Of a stretch of DNA of 64,000 nucleotides, positions 1 to 8,819 are shown piece by piece (the first letter of the stretch is position 1; each line of letters begins with the position of its first letter). This stretch comes from Halorarius litoreus (GTDB taxonomy: Archaea; Halobacteriota; Halobacteria; Halobacteriales; Haloarculaceae): the NCBI RefSeq assembly GCF_024362405.1, contig NZ_CP101454.1, positions 1,054,001-1,118,000 on the forward strand, given 5' to 3'. The notes beneath the pieces are model-generated. The model did not search any database. It was given only the letters and a program-made list of their open reading frames with translations, and had not been told where the DNA came from. The position numbers and the translations under genes are program-made.

Positions 1-411
1 CGGGTTCGGCGACTGGAACACCATGCCGACGCGCTTGCGGAGCTCGACGAGGTTCACGCCGTCCTGGTAGATCTCCTCGCCGTCCACGCGAACGGAACCG
101 TCGATTCGTGCCGACGAGATGCGGTCGTTCATCCGGTTGAGACACCGGAGGAACGTCGACTTCCCGCAGCCCGACGGGCCGATGAGCGCCGTCACGCTGT
201 TCTCGGGAATCTCCATCGAGACGCCCTTCAGCGCGTGGTCGTCGCCGTAGTGGACGTCGAGGTCCTCGACGGCGACCTTCGCGTCGCCGCGGAACTGGTA
301 GTCGAGCCACTCCGCACGGGTCTCCTCGACGGTCTCGCCGCTGGTCGTCTGGAGTGGCTGGCCGGTGCCGTTCGTCGTCGCGTCTGGTTCGGTCTGTGTG
401 GTTTCGCTCAT
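1..411 (-). CDS. pstB: Phosphate ABC transporter ATP-binding protein PstB (C-terminus beyond window)
   Basis: ATPase of the high-affinity phosphate importer, energising the PstC/PstA channel at the cytoplasmic face. Only the first 137 residues lie in the window. After a hydrophilic Thr-rich leader of about 45 residues comes the ABC core, with Walker [10 protein letters not shown] at about residues 79-87. The text breaks off within the Q-loop MVFQSPN. The fragment ending after [14 protein letters not shown] is typical of PstB rather than of other ABC ATPases. The start ATG follows pstA directly, two bases beyond its stop, so it is the last visible gene of a pstS-pstC-pstA-pstB operon. A phoU gene may follow outside the window. 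Confidence 0.95.
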   Translation of the reverse strand, partial: MSETTQTEPDATTNGTGQPLQTTSGETVEETRAEWLDYQFRGDAKVAVEDLDVHYGDDHALKGVSMEIPENSVTALIGPSGCGKSTFLRCLNRMNDRISSARIDGSVRVDGEEIYQDGVNLVELRKRVGMVFQSPNP

Positions 412-413
412 GG

Positions 414-2036
414 TCACTCGTACTGCAGTTTCCGCCGGAAGTAGTACCGCGCCGCGATGCCGACCGCGTAGAACGACAGGACGACGACGAGCAACACGAG
501 CGCCGTCGCCCACTGGAACTGGTCGGGGTTGGCGACGTTGTCGCCGAGCCCGACGCCCGCCGTGATGAGCGCGTACAGCTGGTAGGGAAGCGCCGAGGTG
601 GCCTCCAGCAGTGCCGGGTTCGAGACGAACGGCGGCGAGCCGGTGAACTGGAAGCTCCCGATGACGTCGACGGTCTGTCGCCCCTCGACGAACGGCGCGC
701 CCGCCGTGACGAGCAGGATGGGCGCCGTCTCGCCGGCGATGCGGCCCACCCCGAGGATGACACCCGTCACCACGCCCGGGAGCGCCGCCGGGAGGACGAC
801 GCTGCGGACCGTCTGCCACTTCGAGACGCCGAGCGCCGCGCTCGCGTCGCGGTACTCGTCGGGCACCGCGAGCATCGCCTCGCGGCTCGTGATGACGACC
901 AGGGGAAGCAGCATGAACCCGAGCGTGAGCATCCCCGCGAGCAGCGACTTGTTGCCGCCGAACCGTGGGATGAGGAACGCGAAGCCGAACAGCCCGAACA
1001 CGATGCTCGGGGTCGACCACAGGCCGTTGGTGGCGACCTCGACCACCTGCGTGAAGCGGCCGCGCTCGGCGTACTCGGTGAGGAACACCGCCGCCCCCAC
1101 GCCCAGGGGAACCGCGAACAGCACCGCACCGACGACGAGCCAGATGGTGCCGACGATAGCCGGAAGCACGCCGTTGAAGTCGTTGAGCAGCGCGACGCCC
1201 TCCATCACGAACGGCCAGTAGACCGGAAGGGCGACCGTCACGCCGAACAGCGTGATTTCGGGTCCGGCGCCGGCACCGACTGCGACGCCGGTGAACAGCC
1301 CCGGGAGGCCCTTGTAGACGGTGAACGCCACCAGCAGGAACAGCACGCCGACGATGGCGAGCGCGTTCAGGTAGACGAGCAGGTACGCGCCCGTGTGTCG
1401 ACCCTTCGCACCGAAGCCGCCGTAAGCCTTCGCCGCAGCCCAGCCCGCCAGCAGCGCACAGCACAGCGTCACCGTCGGGATGACGAACTCGGCGGTGAAG
1501 GAGGCGGGCTGTTCCCAGCCGAGTTCCCACACCCACGACGGGCCGATGACGTCGCCGAGGAAGACGACGCCACCGAGGAGGGCGATCGCGCCAGCAGGGC
1601 CCGTCGAGCCGACGTCCTCGCGGGTGAGCGTCGTCACGGCGAACGCGACGCCCCCGGTGAGGAGTGCGGCGGCGAGCCACCCCGGCGTTCCGAGCCCGAG
1701 CGTCTGGGAGGCGACGAGCCCCCCGACGACGAACCAGACGCCGCCGAAGGCGGTGCCGGCGACCAGTCCCGCGGTCGACCGCGGCGTGGTCTGGACGTAG
1801 CCGAGCCGGGAGCCGACCCCGAAGACGACGACCACGCCGCCGAGGACGACGAGCAGGCCGCCGAGGAGCGCCACGACCGGCAGCCCGGCGACGGGGTCCG
1901 AGATGGTGAGGACCTCGAACAGCGCCAGCAGGGAGATGGCGAACAGCAGGGAGGCGAGGCCGACCGCGCCCGCCGCAACCGCGCGCGTGCCGGAGGTGTC
2001 ATCCTGGACGAGCTGGGTCTCGGTCGCGCTCGCCAT
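414..2036 (-). CDS. pstA: Phosphate ABC transporter permease PstA with long N-terminal membrane extension
   Basis: Membrane subunit of the phosphate importer. The protein has 540 residues, well above the roughly 280-300 usual for bacterial PstA. The C-terminal part (about residues 250-540) is the conventional permease, with the cytoplasmic coupling segment [20 protein letters not shown] followed by [24 protein letters not shown]. The first ~230 residues hold several extra hydrophobic helices and have no obvious catalytic motif. Its ATG overlaps the end of pstC by one base, so translation is probably coupled. I infer that the extension is a haloarchaeal elaboration and not a fusion to a separate enzyme. 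Confidence 0.93.
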   Translation of the reverse strand: MASATETQLVQDDTSGTRAVAAGAVGLASLLFAISLLALFEVLTISDPVAGLPVVALLGGLLVVLGGVVVVFGVGSRLGYVQTTPRSTAGLVAGTAFGGVWFVVGGLVASQTLGLGTPGWLAAALLTGGVAFAVTTLTREDVGSTGPAGAIALLGGVVFLGDVIGPSWVWELGWEQPASFTAEFVIPTVTLCCALLAGWAAAKAYGGFGAKGRHTGAYLLVYLNALAIVGVLFLLVAFTVYKGLPGLFTGVAVGAGAGPEITLFGVTVALPVYWPFVMEGVALLNDFNGVLPAIVGTIWLVVGAVLFAVPLGVGAAVFLTEYAERGRFTQVVEVATNGLWSTPSIVFGLFGFAFLIPRFGGNKSLLAGMLTLGFMLLPLVVITSREAMLAVPDEYRDASAALGVSKWQTVRSVVLPAALPGVVTGVILGVGRIAGETAPILLVTAGAPFVEGRQTVDVIGSFQFTGSPPFVSNPALLEATSALPYQLYALITAGVGLGDNVANPDQFQWATALVLLVVVLSFYAVGIAARYYFRRKLQYE

Positions 2037-3166
2037 CAGAGCTCACCCCCGAGCTTGCGGCGCATCCGGTACTCGATGTACTGCGCCCCGATGGAGAGGA
2101 ACAGCACCGTGACGAACAGGATGACGCCCGCGACGAACAGCGCCGACAGTTGGAGGCCGTCGGCCTCGCCGTAGTTGCGCGCGATGAGCGACGTGAGCGT
2201 CTCCTGGCCGTAGAAGGCGTTGTAGATGGGTTCGGTGAGCTTCGGGACGCCCTTCAGCATCACCGTCGCGGCCATCGTCTCGCCGATGGCCCGCCCCACG
2301 CCGAGCAGGACGGCCGCCGACACGCCCGAGAACGCCGCCGGGAGCGTGATGGAGGTCATCGTCTGCCAGTCCGTGGTGCCGACGGCGAGCGAGCCGCTCT
2401 TCATCGACTCGGGCACGCTCGACAGCGCGTCTTCCGCAACCGAAACCACGGTGGGAAGCGCCATCAGGCCGACGACCAGCCCGACGAACAGGTAGGTGCC
2501 CTGTCCGACGAGTTCGAACTGGTCGGACGCCCACGGGCTGAGGATGGTGAACCCGATGAAGCCGTAGACGATAGACGGGATGCCCGCGAGGATCTCGACG
2601 CCCGGCTTCACGAGTTCGCGGACGGTCGGCGGCGCGATTTCGCTGAGGAACAGCGCCGCGGCGACGCCCAGCGGCCCGGCGACAGCGGTGGCGACGAGCG
2701 TCACCATCACCGTGCCGTGAATCATCGTCACCATCGAGTAGCGGATGGGCGGTGAGACCGCGTCCCACGTCGTGTGGGTGAACAGTCCCAGTCCGGGCAC
2801 CGTGACGCCGAACAGCGTCGCGCTCTCGTACCGGATCGTGGGGAGCGCCTCGAGTGCGATGAACACCGTAATCAACAGCAGTATCAGGATAGTCGCGATG
2901 GTCGTCGTGAGCGTGAGTACCCGAGCGGTGAGCCCCTGATGACGAACCCAGCCGTAGCCCCCGGCCACGAGGGAGATGGCGAACGGGACGACGGTCAGGT
3001 TCGAGGCGGCGAGGAAGCCGACGAACGCGGCCAGCATCGAGCCGGCCAGCAGCCCGACGGTGAGGAGGGCCGCGGGCTCGGTGTCGGCGACGAACGCCCG
3101 GAGTCGCCGCACGAGCCGTGCGACCGTCTCGGCGCTCCTCTCCGCTCGGTCGGTTGTCTGTGCCAT
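2036..3166 (-). CDS. pstC: Phosphate ABC transporter permease PstC
   Basis: Second membrane subunit of the phosphate importer, 376 residues. An N-terminal soluble segment is followed by two hydrophobic helices (about residues 30-75) and then the permease domain. Family motifs are clear: GIPSIVYGFIGFTIL, a loop with EDALSSVPESMKSGSLAVG, and PAAFSGVSAAVLLGVGRAIGETMA. It stands between pstS (69-base gap) and pstA (one-base overlap). Together with PstA it would form the heterodimeric channel loaded by the lipoprotein PstS. Confidence 0.94.
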   Translation of the reverse strand: MAQTTDRAERSAETVARLVRRLRAFVADTEPAALLTVGLLAGSMLAAFVGFLAASNLTVVPFAISLVAGGYGWVRHQGLTARVLTLTTTIATILILLLITVFIALEALPTIRYESATLFGVTVPGLGLFTHTTWDAVSPPIRYSMVTMIHGTVMVTLVATAVAGPLGVAAALFLSEIAPPTVRELVKPGVEILAGIPSIVYGFIGFTILSPWASDQFELVGQGTYLFVGLVVGLMALPTVVSVAEDALSSVPESMKSGSLAVGTTDWQTMTSITLPAAFSGVSAAVLLGVGRAIGETMAATVMLKGVPKLTEPIYNAFYGQETLTSLIARNYGEADGLQLSALFVAGVILFVTVLFLSIGAQYIEYRMRRKLGGEL

Positions 3167-3234
3167 GTGTCGTGTTTGTGTAACGTCTGAAACCAGTAGT
3201 CAGCGAACGGTGCGCGAAGAAGCGAACGGAAGGG

Positions 3235-4404
3235 TCAGGACTGGCTCGGAAGCTTGTCCTTCTGCGCCGTGATGTCCTTCGTCGGAAGCGGGATGTAGTT
3301 GTTATCCTCGACGAACACCTTCTGCCCGAAGGTGGTCAGGAACATGTTGAGGAACGCGGCCTCGCGCTTGTCCGTCCCGTTGGGGGTGTCCTCCGTGACG
3401 GTCGTGTACTGGTGGAGGTCACGGTTCAGCGGGTACGCGGAGTCGAAGATGGTGTGGTCCGCGTCCTTGTCGGGCTTGTAGACCGTCCCCTCGAAGTCGA
3501 TGGCGATGGGCGGGACCTGCGGGCCGGTGAACGCGAGGGCCATGTACGCGATGGCGCCCTCGTTCTGCTGGACGGCCTGGGCGACCTGCTGGTTCTGCCC
3601 GAAGCGGGCGTCGACGCCGGACATCGAGGCGTCGGCGCTCCCGAGCATGTTGAGGCGGAACGAGGTGTCCGTCCCGGAGCCCTCGGCGCGACCGATGACG
3701 TAGATCTCCTGGTCCGGGCCGCCGACCTCGCTCCAGTTAGAGATCTCGTCCTGGTAGATCTGCCGGATATCCTCGCCGGTGAGCTTCGTGACGCCGGCGT
3801 CGTAGATGTTCTTCGAGACGACGACCGGCTGGCCGTCGCGGCCGACGACGTGGTCGACGTAGTTCTCTTTGGCCTTCTGCTCGCTGATGCCGAGTTCGGC
3901 GGTGATGGGGCCCGAGGAGTTACCGATGTCGACGAGGCCGTCACGGACCGACTTACAGCCGGTGCCCGAGTGGCTCAGGCCGATGCTGGTCGCGAACGGC
4001 GGCGTCGCCTGCTCGCCCGTCGGCTCGAAGCCGTAGAGGCTCGCGAAGTAGTCGGCGAGGCGCTCGTCCGGCTTGCCGAGGTCCTCCCACCCGGGGACGG
4101 TGCCCTCCTCGCTGGAGCCCCAGTACTCGCCGTCGCTCGTCGGCGGGTTGGAGTTCCAGTAGGAGCTCCCCTTGTTGGCGATGGGGTAGACCGTCGAGGA
4201 GCCCTCAGCGGTGAGCATCTCCGGAGCCGAGGTGGACTCGGCGGTGTCCTCGTTCTGCCCGGACTCCTCGGGCGTGCTGTCCCCCGACGTGTTCCCACTA
4301 TCGCCCGTACACCCGGCGACGCCGACGGCGCCGATGGCTCCCGTCGTGGCGATGAACTTCCGACGCGATACACGGCCGCTGACACCCTCCGTCTCGTGCG
4401 TCAT
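3235..4404 (-). CDS. pstS: Phosphate-binding lipoprotein PstS, Tat-exported
   Basis: Extracellular phosphate-binding protein of the importer, 389 residues. The N-terminus has a twin-arginine signal (SRRKFIATTG, Arg14-Arg15) and an archaeal lipobox ending in Cys32 (VGVAGC). A Ser/Thr/Glu-rich linker tethers the binding domain. Binding-site-type segments are visible: TAEGSSTVYPI, a GTGCKSVRDGLVDIGNSSGP stretch, and GRAEGSGT. ATG at 4404 was chosen; a GTG one codon upstream is also possible. It is the first gene of the pst operon, with a TATA-like box just upstream, and is probably induced by phosphate starvation (inference from family). Confidence 0.95.
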   Translation of the reverse strand: MTHETEGVSGRVSRRKFIATTGAIGAVGVAGCTGDSGNTSGDSTPEESGQNEDTAESTSAPEMLTAEGSSTVYPIANKGSSYWNSNPPTSDGEYWGSSEEGTVPGWEDLGKPDERLADYFASLYGFEPTGEQATPPFATSIGLSHSGTGCKSVRDGLVDIGNSSGPITAELGISEQKAKENYVDHVVGRDGQPVVVSKNIYDAGVTKLTGEDIRQIYQDEISNWSEVGGPDQEIYVIGRAEGSGTDTSFRLNMLGSADASMSGVDARFGQNQQVAQAVQQNEGAIAYMALAFTGPQVPPIAIDFEGTVYKPDKDADHTIFDSAYPLNRDLHQYTTVTEDTPNGTDKREAAFLNMFLTTFGQKVFVEDNNYIPLPTKDITAQKDKLPSQS

Positions 4405-4435
4405 CACCTGAATCCTGCCGATAGCTGACTAAAGC

Positions 4436-4448
4436 GGTTTATAATACC
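4436..4448 (-). promoter_or_regulatory. TATA-like promoter of the pst operon
   Basis: Read on the minus strand this is GGTATTATAAACC, a strong archaeal TATA element centred about 37 bases before the pstS ATG. It predicts a transcript with a leader of roughly 10 bases. Nothing else in the gap could serve pstS as well. Confidence 0.6.
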
Positions 4449-4587
4449 CCACCCCCCGAGACTGGCTCTCACGATTCCCGAATGATGGCGATAGACGGCT
4501 CGATTCACCCTCGTAGAGATATATAGCACTAATTGAGAACTATGATTCGAGGGCGTGTCGCCGCCCTGCTGGTGCGCCGCCATACGG

Positions 4588-4606
4588 AGTTAAGTTTCAG
4601 CGAAAC
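4588..4606 (+). promoter_or_regulatory. TATA-like box and GTTTC/GAAAC inverted repeat before the MoaD-like gene
   Basis: A TATA-like stretch (AGTTAAG) lies about 27 bases before the ATG at 4619, the spacing expected for a leaderless haloarchaeal transcript. It runs into a short inverted repeat, GTTTC-AGC-GAAAC (4594-4606). This placement points to 4619 as the original start codon, not the downstream GTG at 4655. Confidence 0.4.
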
Positions 4607-4618
4607 GAACAGTCGGGT

Positions 4619-4903
4619 ATGAAGTGACGTCTCTTCGGCCGATTCGCGGAGCAAGTGGGACTGACAGAGACCAGCGTCCGGGTCAAGGGAATCGGAGAGG
4701 GGACGGCGACCATCCGCGACGCGCTCCACGCCCTGCTGGAGGCGTACCCCGAGTTGCGTGCCGAGGTACTCACCGACGAGGACGAACTGGCCGACTACGT
4801 CCACGTCGTCCACAACCACGTCGACATCTACAACGAAACGCACCACCTCGCCACCCCCGTCGCCGTTGGTGACGACCTCGCACTGTTCCCGCGCGTGGAG
4901 TGA
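4619..4903 (+). pseudogene. MoaD/SAMP-like ubiquitin-fold protein interrupted by TGA at codon 3
   Basis: The reading frame from ATG 4619 translates as M-K-stop-R-L-F-G-R-F-A-E and then continues open to 4903. Haloarchaeal small modifier/MoaD proteins typically begin M-[EK]-W-[KR]-L-F-A, so the TGA (4625-4627) falls exactly where relatives carry Trp (TGG); one G-to-A change would explain it. The rest is a good MoaD-like ubiquitin fold, with RDALHALLEAYPELRAEV in the middle and a VGDDLALFP end. It stops at FPRVE and lacks the C-terminal Gly-Gly needed for sulfur transfer or conjugation. The alternative is an 82-residue protein from GTG 4655 (GGAG three bases upstream), which would lose the first beta strand. 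A sequencing error is possible. Confidence 0.55.
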
Positions 4904-4996
4904 GACACTGCGTCGCGAGTAGCACGGTCCCACCGGATGGGAGTCATCTCGCGGATATATCGCCGAGACGGTCCTATGAATTGTCGGTGAGACACA

Positions 4997-5800
4997 GTGA
5001 ACGTACGTTCAGTCGGGATACTCCTGCTAGCCCTCGCGGTCGGTGTCGGGGGCTTCGTCGTCTTCTTCCTCGGGGTCGGGATGCCCGTCAGCCACACGAG
5101 CTACTACCAGTACGACGGGACCATCGCGACGAACGAGACGCTCCATAACGTGACGGTCTATCTGCCACTGCCGACCGAGAACGGGGCGGCGCTCGTCGAC
5201 GCGGCGAACGTCACCGTCGAGACCGAGGACGGCGCAGCCGACTGGGACGTCGCCGTGGTCGACACCCCACACGGCCCGATGCTCGCGCTGACTGCCGACC
5301 GGGTCGAGGGAGAGCGCTACTACCTCGTCCACGAGTTCGACGAGAACGGGAGCCACGTCAGCTGGGAGAAGGTCCCCGAGGACGAGCTCCCGGCGGACAT
5401 GACCAACAAGAAGGCGTATCCGGAGCCGACGTACTACCGGTTCTCGGTGTCGGTCTGGCTCGACGACCGCGTCGACGTGGTCGACCCGGTCGCCAACGCT
5501 TCCGTGCTCCGGCCGGTCGAGAACCTGACGCCCGGGGCCTGTGAGCCGTACTGGGAGAACGACGAGAACGCCGCCTGCGCGACGTTCGAGACGCCGGCGT
5601 ACGTCCAGTACGACACCACCGCGGACAACGTCGTCCGGCTCTCGGTCGAGCAGCGGGGCGTGAACGAGTGGGGCTACGGCCTCAGCAACAGCTTCAACGA
5701 GTTCGTCCAGGAGGCCGAGGGTCACTACGCGGGCAGTCAGGACGGCTGGGTGACGATGGAGGGCCAACTCTACACCGGACTGGGCGACGAGACCCGGTGA
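4997..5800 (+). CDS. Membrane-anchored extracellular protein of unknown function
   Basis: 267 residues starting at GTG 4997. One hydrophobic helix at about residues 5-27 (GILLLALAVGVGGFVVFFLG) acts as an uncleaved anchor or signal. The rest is acidic, rich in Thr/Val/Tyr and apparently beta-rich, with several N-glycosylation sequons (NET, NVT, NAS, NLT). Two Cys around residues 180-195 could form a disulfide (CEPYWENDENAAC). I do not recognise a family. It precedes the GMC oxidoreductase pair by about 100 bases, with a terminator-like hairpin between, so it is probably a separate transcript. Confidence 0.75.
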   Translation: MNVRSVGILLLALAVGVGGFVVFFLGVGMPVSHTSYYQYDGTIATNETLHNVTVYLPLPTENGAALVDAANVTVETEDGAADWDVAVVDTPHGPMLALTADRVEGERYYLVHEFDENGSHVSWEKVPEDELPADMTNKKAYPEPTYYRFSVSVWLDDRVDVVDPVANASVLRPVENLTPGACEPYWENDENAACATFETPAYVQYDTTADNVVRLSVEQRGVNEWGYGLSNSFNEFVQEAEGHYAGSQDGWVTMEGQLYTGLGDETR

Positions 5801-5821
5801 CCACGGCGAGGCGCATAACCG

Positions 5822-5839
5822 CCCCCGGATGAACGGGGG
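5822..5839 (+). terminator. Terminator-like GC hairpin
   Basis: Perfect 6-bp stem CCCCCG/CGGGGG around the loop GATGAA, 21 bases after the stop of the upstream membrane-anchored protein. No T-run follows, so a role in termination is only suggested by position. Confidence 0.35.
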
Positions 5840-5908
5840 AAGGTTGAGGGTGTCCGCCGCCACAGAGTGTGACGTGATATCGTACGTACATCTCCCCGAG
5901 GTGGCACC

Positions 5909-6502
5909 GTGAGCTACACCCACGGGACGTTCGCGGCGTTCGTCGACGCCGTCGTGCCGGCGACCCCCGAACTCGCAGAGCGGGGCGACGAGCACGTTCC
6001 CGGTGGCCTCGACGCGGGGCTCGTCGACGTGCTCGTCGAGGAGATCAACACCATCCAGCCCGTCCACGGCGGGCCGCTGGGTGCGCTGGGCTACGAGACG
6101 ACGCCGCTCGCCCCGGTCGTCGCGGCGCTGCTCGACGCCGCCGCACTCGAACTCCTCCTGCGGCGACGAGCAGAGGAAGGCCTCCAGTCGCCCGCCGACG
6201 AGTACGCCGGGGGGCCGTTCTCCCGGCTCGCCGCGCGGGACCGCCTCCGCGCCGTACGGATGCTGGAGACCGAGGGCGTGTTGCCCGCGCTCGCCGACCG
6301 ACTCGACGCGCCCGGTCTCGGCACCATCCAGTACCTCGCGAGCGCGCTCGTCGCACTGACAGAAACGCTCTACTACGGCGAGTTGACGGGCGACGGGGAG
6401 ACCTCGCAGGGCTGGGAACAGGCCGACTACCCCGGCCCCTCCGACGGCTACGCCGTCATGCTCGGCTACGAAGTCGACGAATTCGAGGAGGACGACTACT
6501 GA
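5909..6502 (+). CDS. Gluconate 2-dehydrogenase subunit 3-like protein
   Basis: 197 residues, GTG start with a GAGGTGG Shine-Dalgarno (5898-5904). The opening TFAAFVDAVVPATPEL and the helical middle resemble subunit 3 of membrane-bound gluconate/FAD-dependent sugar dehydrogenases, a small partner that helps maturation and export of a GMC flavoprotein. The end WEQADYPGPSDGYAVMLGYE fits such partners. The stop overlaps the start region of the GMC gene by one base, so the two should be co-expressed. Bacterial homologues usually carry a Tat signal; none is seen here. The assignment is by pattern and context. Confidence 0.65.
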   Translation: MSYTHGTFAAFVDAVVPATPELAERGDEHVPGGLDAGLVDVLVEEINTIQPVHGGPLGALGYETTPLAPVVAALLDAAALELLLRRRAEEGLQSPADEYAGGPFSRLAARDRLRAVRMLETEGVLPALADRLDAPGLGTIQYLASALVALTETLYYGELTGDGETSQGWEQADYPGPSDGYAVMLGYEVDEFEEDDY

Positions 6503-8250
6503 TGCGGGTACAGGAGACCGACGTGGTCGTCGTCGGGGCGGGCGGCGACGGGCCCGCGCTCGCGTGGCGACTCGGCGAGCTCGGCATCGACGTCGTGGTA
6601 CTCGAAGCCGGGCCGTTCTACGGCAACGAGCAGTGGGAGGCTCCCCGCGGGGCACCGGGCGGTGAGGCGTCGTCCTCGCCCGACGACCTCTCGGGCGACC
6701 TCTACGACGAGCAGTTCACCTCGAAGGAGGGCGAGATGAACGACCCCGTCCGGGGGAAGCTCCGGTGGGGCCCCGCCAACGAGGACCGCGCGCCGTGGGA
6801 GCGCACGGTGCCGGGGCACGCACTCATCTCGCAGTTGGCGGGCGTGGGCGGCACCACGCAACACTACTACGCGAACCACCCGCGGGCGTTCGTGGGGAGC
6901 ATCGACGACCAGCCGCACTGGCCCATCGACTACGCCGACCTCGTCCCATACTACCAGCACCTCGAGGAGGCGCACCCCATCGAGCCCGCGCCCACCACCC
7001 CGAAGGCCGAACTGTTCTTCGAGGGCGCCCGGCGATCGGGGTACGACCTCACCACGGGCTACAACGTCACCGACGAGGGCTACCGGCCGTTCCCGAACGC
7101 GATTCCACAGCCCGACGAGCGACTCACACGCGATGGCGACTACGACGGCGACTTCCACTACCCTGACGTCGAGGGCGACACGATGGCGATGCACGAGCAT
7201 CAGGGCGGCCCCCAGCCGCGCGGCGCCCCCTTCGAGGAACGCGCCCGGCGCTCCTCGAACGTCTCGCTCGTGCCGCGCGCGATGAAGACGGGGAACGTCG
7301 AGATCCGCCCGAACGCCTTCGCCACGCAGATACTCGCGGACGAGGGGCCCGGCTCCATCGAGGCCACGGGCGTCGAGTTTCGGGATACCTGGGCCGGCAC
7401 CACCGAGCGTATCGACGCGGACGCCGTCGTGCTCGCGGCGGGCTGTATCGAGACGCCGCGCCTCTGGCTCAACTCCGACCTGCCCGACAACGGCTGGGTC
7501 GGGAAGGGCCTCACGACCCACTGGTTCGACTTCGTCGCGGGCGTGTTCGACCCCGGCACCCTCGAAGACGTCATCGGCCAGCGTGCGGTCGAGCCGCACC
7601 AGGGACAGGCCGCGGGCTCGCGCCTCGACGTTCCTGATGTCGGTGGCATCGCCGTCAACACGTTCGCACCCGGTATCACCGCGCTCTCGATGTACGGCTC
7701 CAGCCGCAACGGCTGGTGGTTCGAGCGCGAGCCCTCGGGCGAGCCGTGGGACACCGAGGGCCGGCTCGCCGGGAAGGAGCTCAAAGCGCGGATGGCCGAC
7801 TACCGGCGGACGCTCACGCTCATCTGTCACACCGACGACCGCCCCCGACAGGAGAACGGCATCTCGCTCGACGTCTCCACGAAGGACGAACACGGCTACG
7901 TGCCACTCGTCGAGTGGGAACCCCACCCCGACGACGACGAGCGCCGGCTCGAACTCGCCCGGCGCGGCGCCGAACTGCTGAACGAGGCCGGTGCCGAGCA
8001 CGTCCACCGGACGGACGCCGCGCCCATCCTGCTCCACATGCAGTCGTCGATGGCGATGGGACGCGTGCTCGACGAGGGGTGTGAGGCGTACGACGTCGCT
8101 CGGCTCTTCGTGGCGGACCACTCGGCGCTCGCGAACGGCGTCGGCGGGGCGAACCCGACGCACTCGGGGCAGGCGCTCGCGCTCCGCACGGCCGAACACG
8201 TCGCCGAGCGCTACTTCGACGGCGTCGACGACCCCATCGGCTCGGTCTGA
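6502..8250 (+). CDS. GMC-family FAD-dependent oxidoreductase
   Basis: 582 residues. The FAD-binding Rossmann motif VVGAGGDGPALAWRL is at about residues 10-24, followed by VVVLEAGPFY. The substrate side has a GVGGTTQHYYANHPR segment and an AAGCIETPRLWL motif typical of glucose-methanol-choline enzymes. The C-terminal active-site region reads ANGVGGANPTHSGQALALRT, with the expected His/Asn elements. It probably oxidises an alcohol or aldose; substrate unknown. The subunit-3-like gene overlaps its start by one base. Neither has a signal peptide and no cytochrome c subunit is nearby, so the electron acceptor and location are open. Confidence 0.88.
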   Translation: MRVQETDVVVVGAGGDGPALAWRLGELGIDVVVLEAGPFYGNEQWEAPRGAPGGEASSSPDDLSGDLYDEQFTSKEGEMNDPVRGKLRWGPANEDRAPWERTVPGHALISQLAGVGGTTQHYYANHPRAFVGSIDDQPHWPIDYADLVPYYQHLEEAHPIEPAPTTPKAELFFEGARRSGYDLTTGYNVTDEGYRPFPNAIPQPDERLTRDGDYDGDFHYPDVEGDTMAMHEHQGGPQPRGAPFEERARRSSNVSLVPRAMKTGNVEIRPNAFATQILADEGPGSIEATGVEFRDTWAGTTERIDADAVVLAAGCIETPRLWLNSDLPDNGWVGKGLTTHWFDFVAGVFDPGTLEDVIGQRAVEPHQGQAAGSRLDVPDVGGIAVNTFAPGITALSMYGSSRNGWWFEREPSGEPWDTEGRLAGKELKARMADYRRTLTLICHTDDRPRQENGISLDVSTKDEHGYVPLVEWEPHPDDDERRLELARRGAELLNEAGAEHVHRTDAAPILLHMQSSMAMGRVLDEGCEAYDVARLFVADHSALANGVGGANPTHSGQALALRTAEHVAERYFDGVDDPIGSV

Positions 8251-8260
8251 GCGGCGGCAC

Positions 8261-8752
8261 TCAGGCGGTCGTCGTCGGTTCGTCGGTGTCAGAGACCAGC
8301 CAGGCCACGTGCGCCAGCACGACGAGGCCGCTCGCCAGCACTGGCAGCGCGACGACGCCGACGAGCACGATGGCGAACCCCGCCTGTGGGACGGGGCCGT
8401 CCGTATCGAACAGGAGCAACGGGAACACCGGCGCGCTGACCGCGCCGAGCGTCGCCAGCAGGCGGAAGGCGCTGTTGATGCGCGTCGCCGAGTCGCCGAG
8501 GTCGTAGCTGTCGTAGCGGCGGACAACACGGATCGCGTCCACGCCGACGTGAAGCAGCAGTAGCAGCCAGAGCAGCGCCAGCGCCAGGAGGGGGAGGACC
8601 AGCCACGCGACGCTGAAGCCGGGAGGCGGTGACACCGGCGTGTAGTTGAACAGCGCGAGCGGGAGGACTCCCGTCAGGAGGACGACGCCCGCCAGCGCGG
8701 CTTCCACGAGCAGGAGCCGGGGGACGGTCGACAGATACGAGCGGAGGGACAC
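8261..8752 (-). CDS. Four-helix membrane protein, unknown function
   Basis: 163 residues with four hydrophobic segments, at about residues 12-34, 47-68, 98-115 and 122-150. The second is very leucine-rich (LVLPLLALALLWLLLLL). A polar loop (VRRYDSYDLGDSATRINSAF) separates helices two and three. There are no catalytic motifs or conserved Cys. It converges on the GMC oxidoreductase with a 10-base gap and is probably monocistronic. Confidence 0.75.
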   Translation of the reverse strand: MSLRSYLSTVPRLLLVEAALAGVVLLTGVLPLALFNYTPVSPPPGFSVAWLVLPLLALALLWLLLLLHVGVDAIRVVRRYDSYDLGDSATRINSAFRLLATLGAVSAPVFPLLLFDTDGPVPQAGFAIVLVGVVALPVLASGLVVLAHVAWLVSDTDEPTTTA

Positions 8753-8819
8753 AGACGATAGCCGGAGCAGACCGGTAAGGGCGTTGTGGGTGCGTGACGG
8801 ACGCGAGCGACGCCCGGAC

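Noticed and set aside
354-2174. 606-codon open frame antisense to pstA
   Set aside because: It is Arg/Asp/Glu-rich shadow translation of a real gene in high-GC DNA; no domain is visible and pstA is certain.
4619-4627. TGA read as selenocysteine or pyrrolysine
   Set aside because: Haloarchaea are not known to use either at TGA, pyrrolysine uses TAG, no SECIS-like hairpin is evident, and relatives have Trp there.
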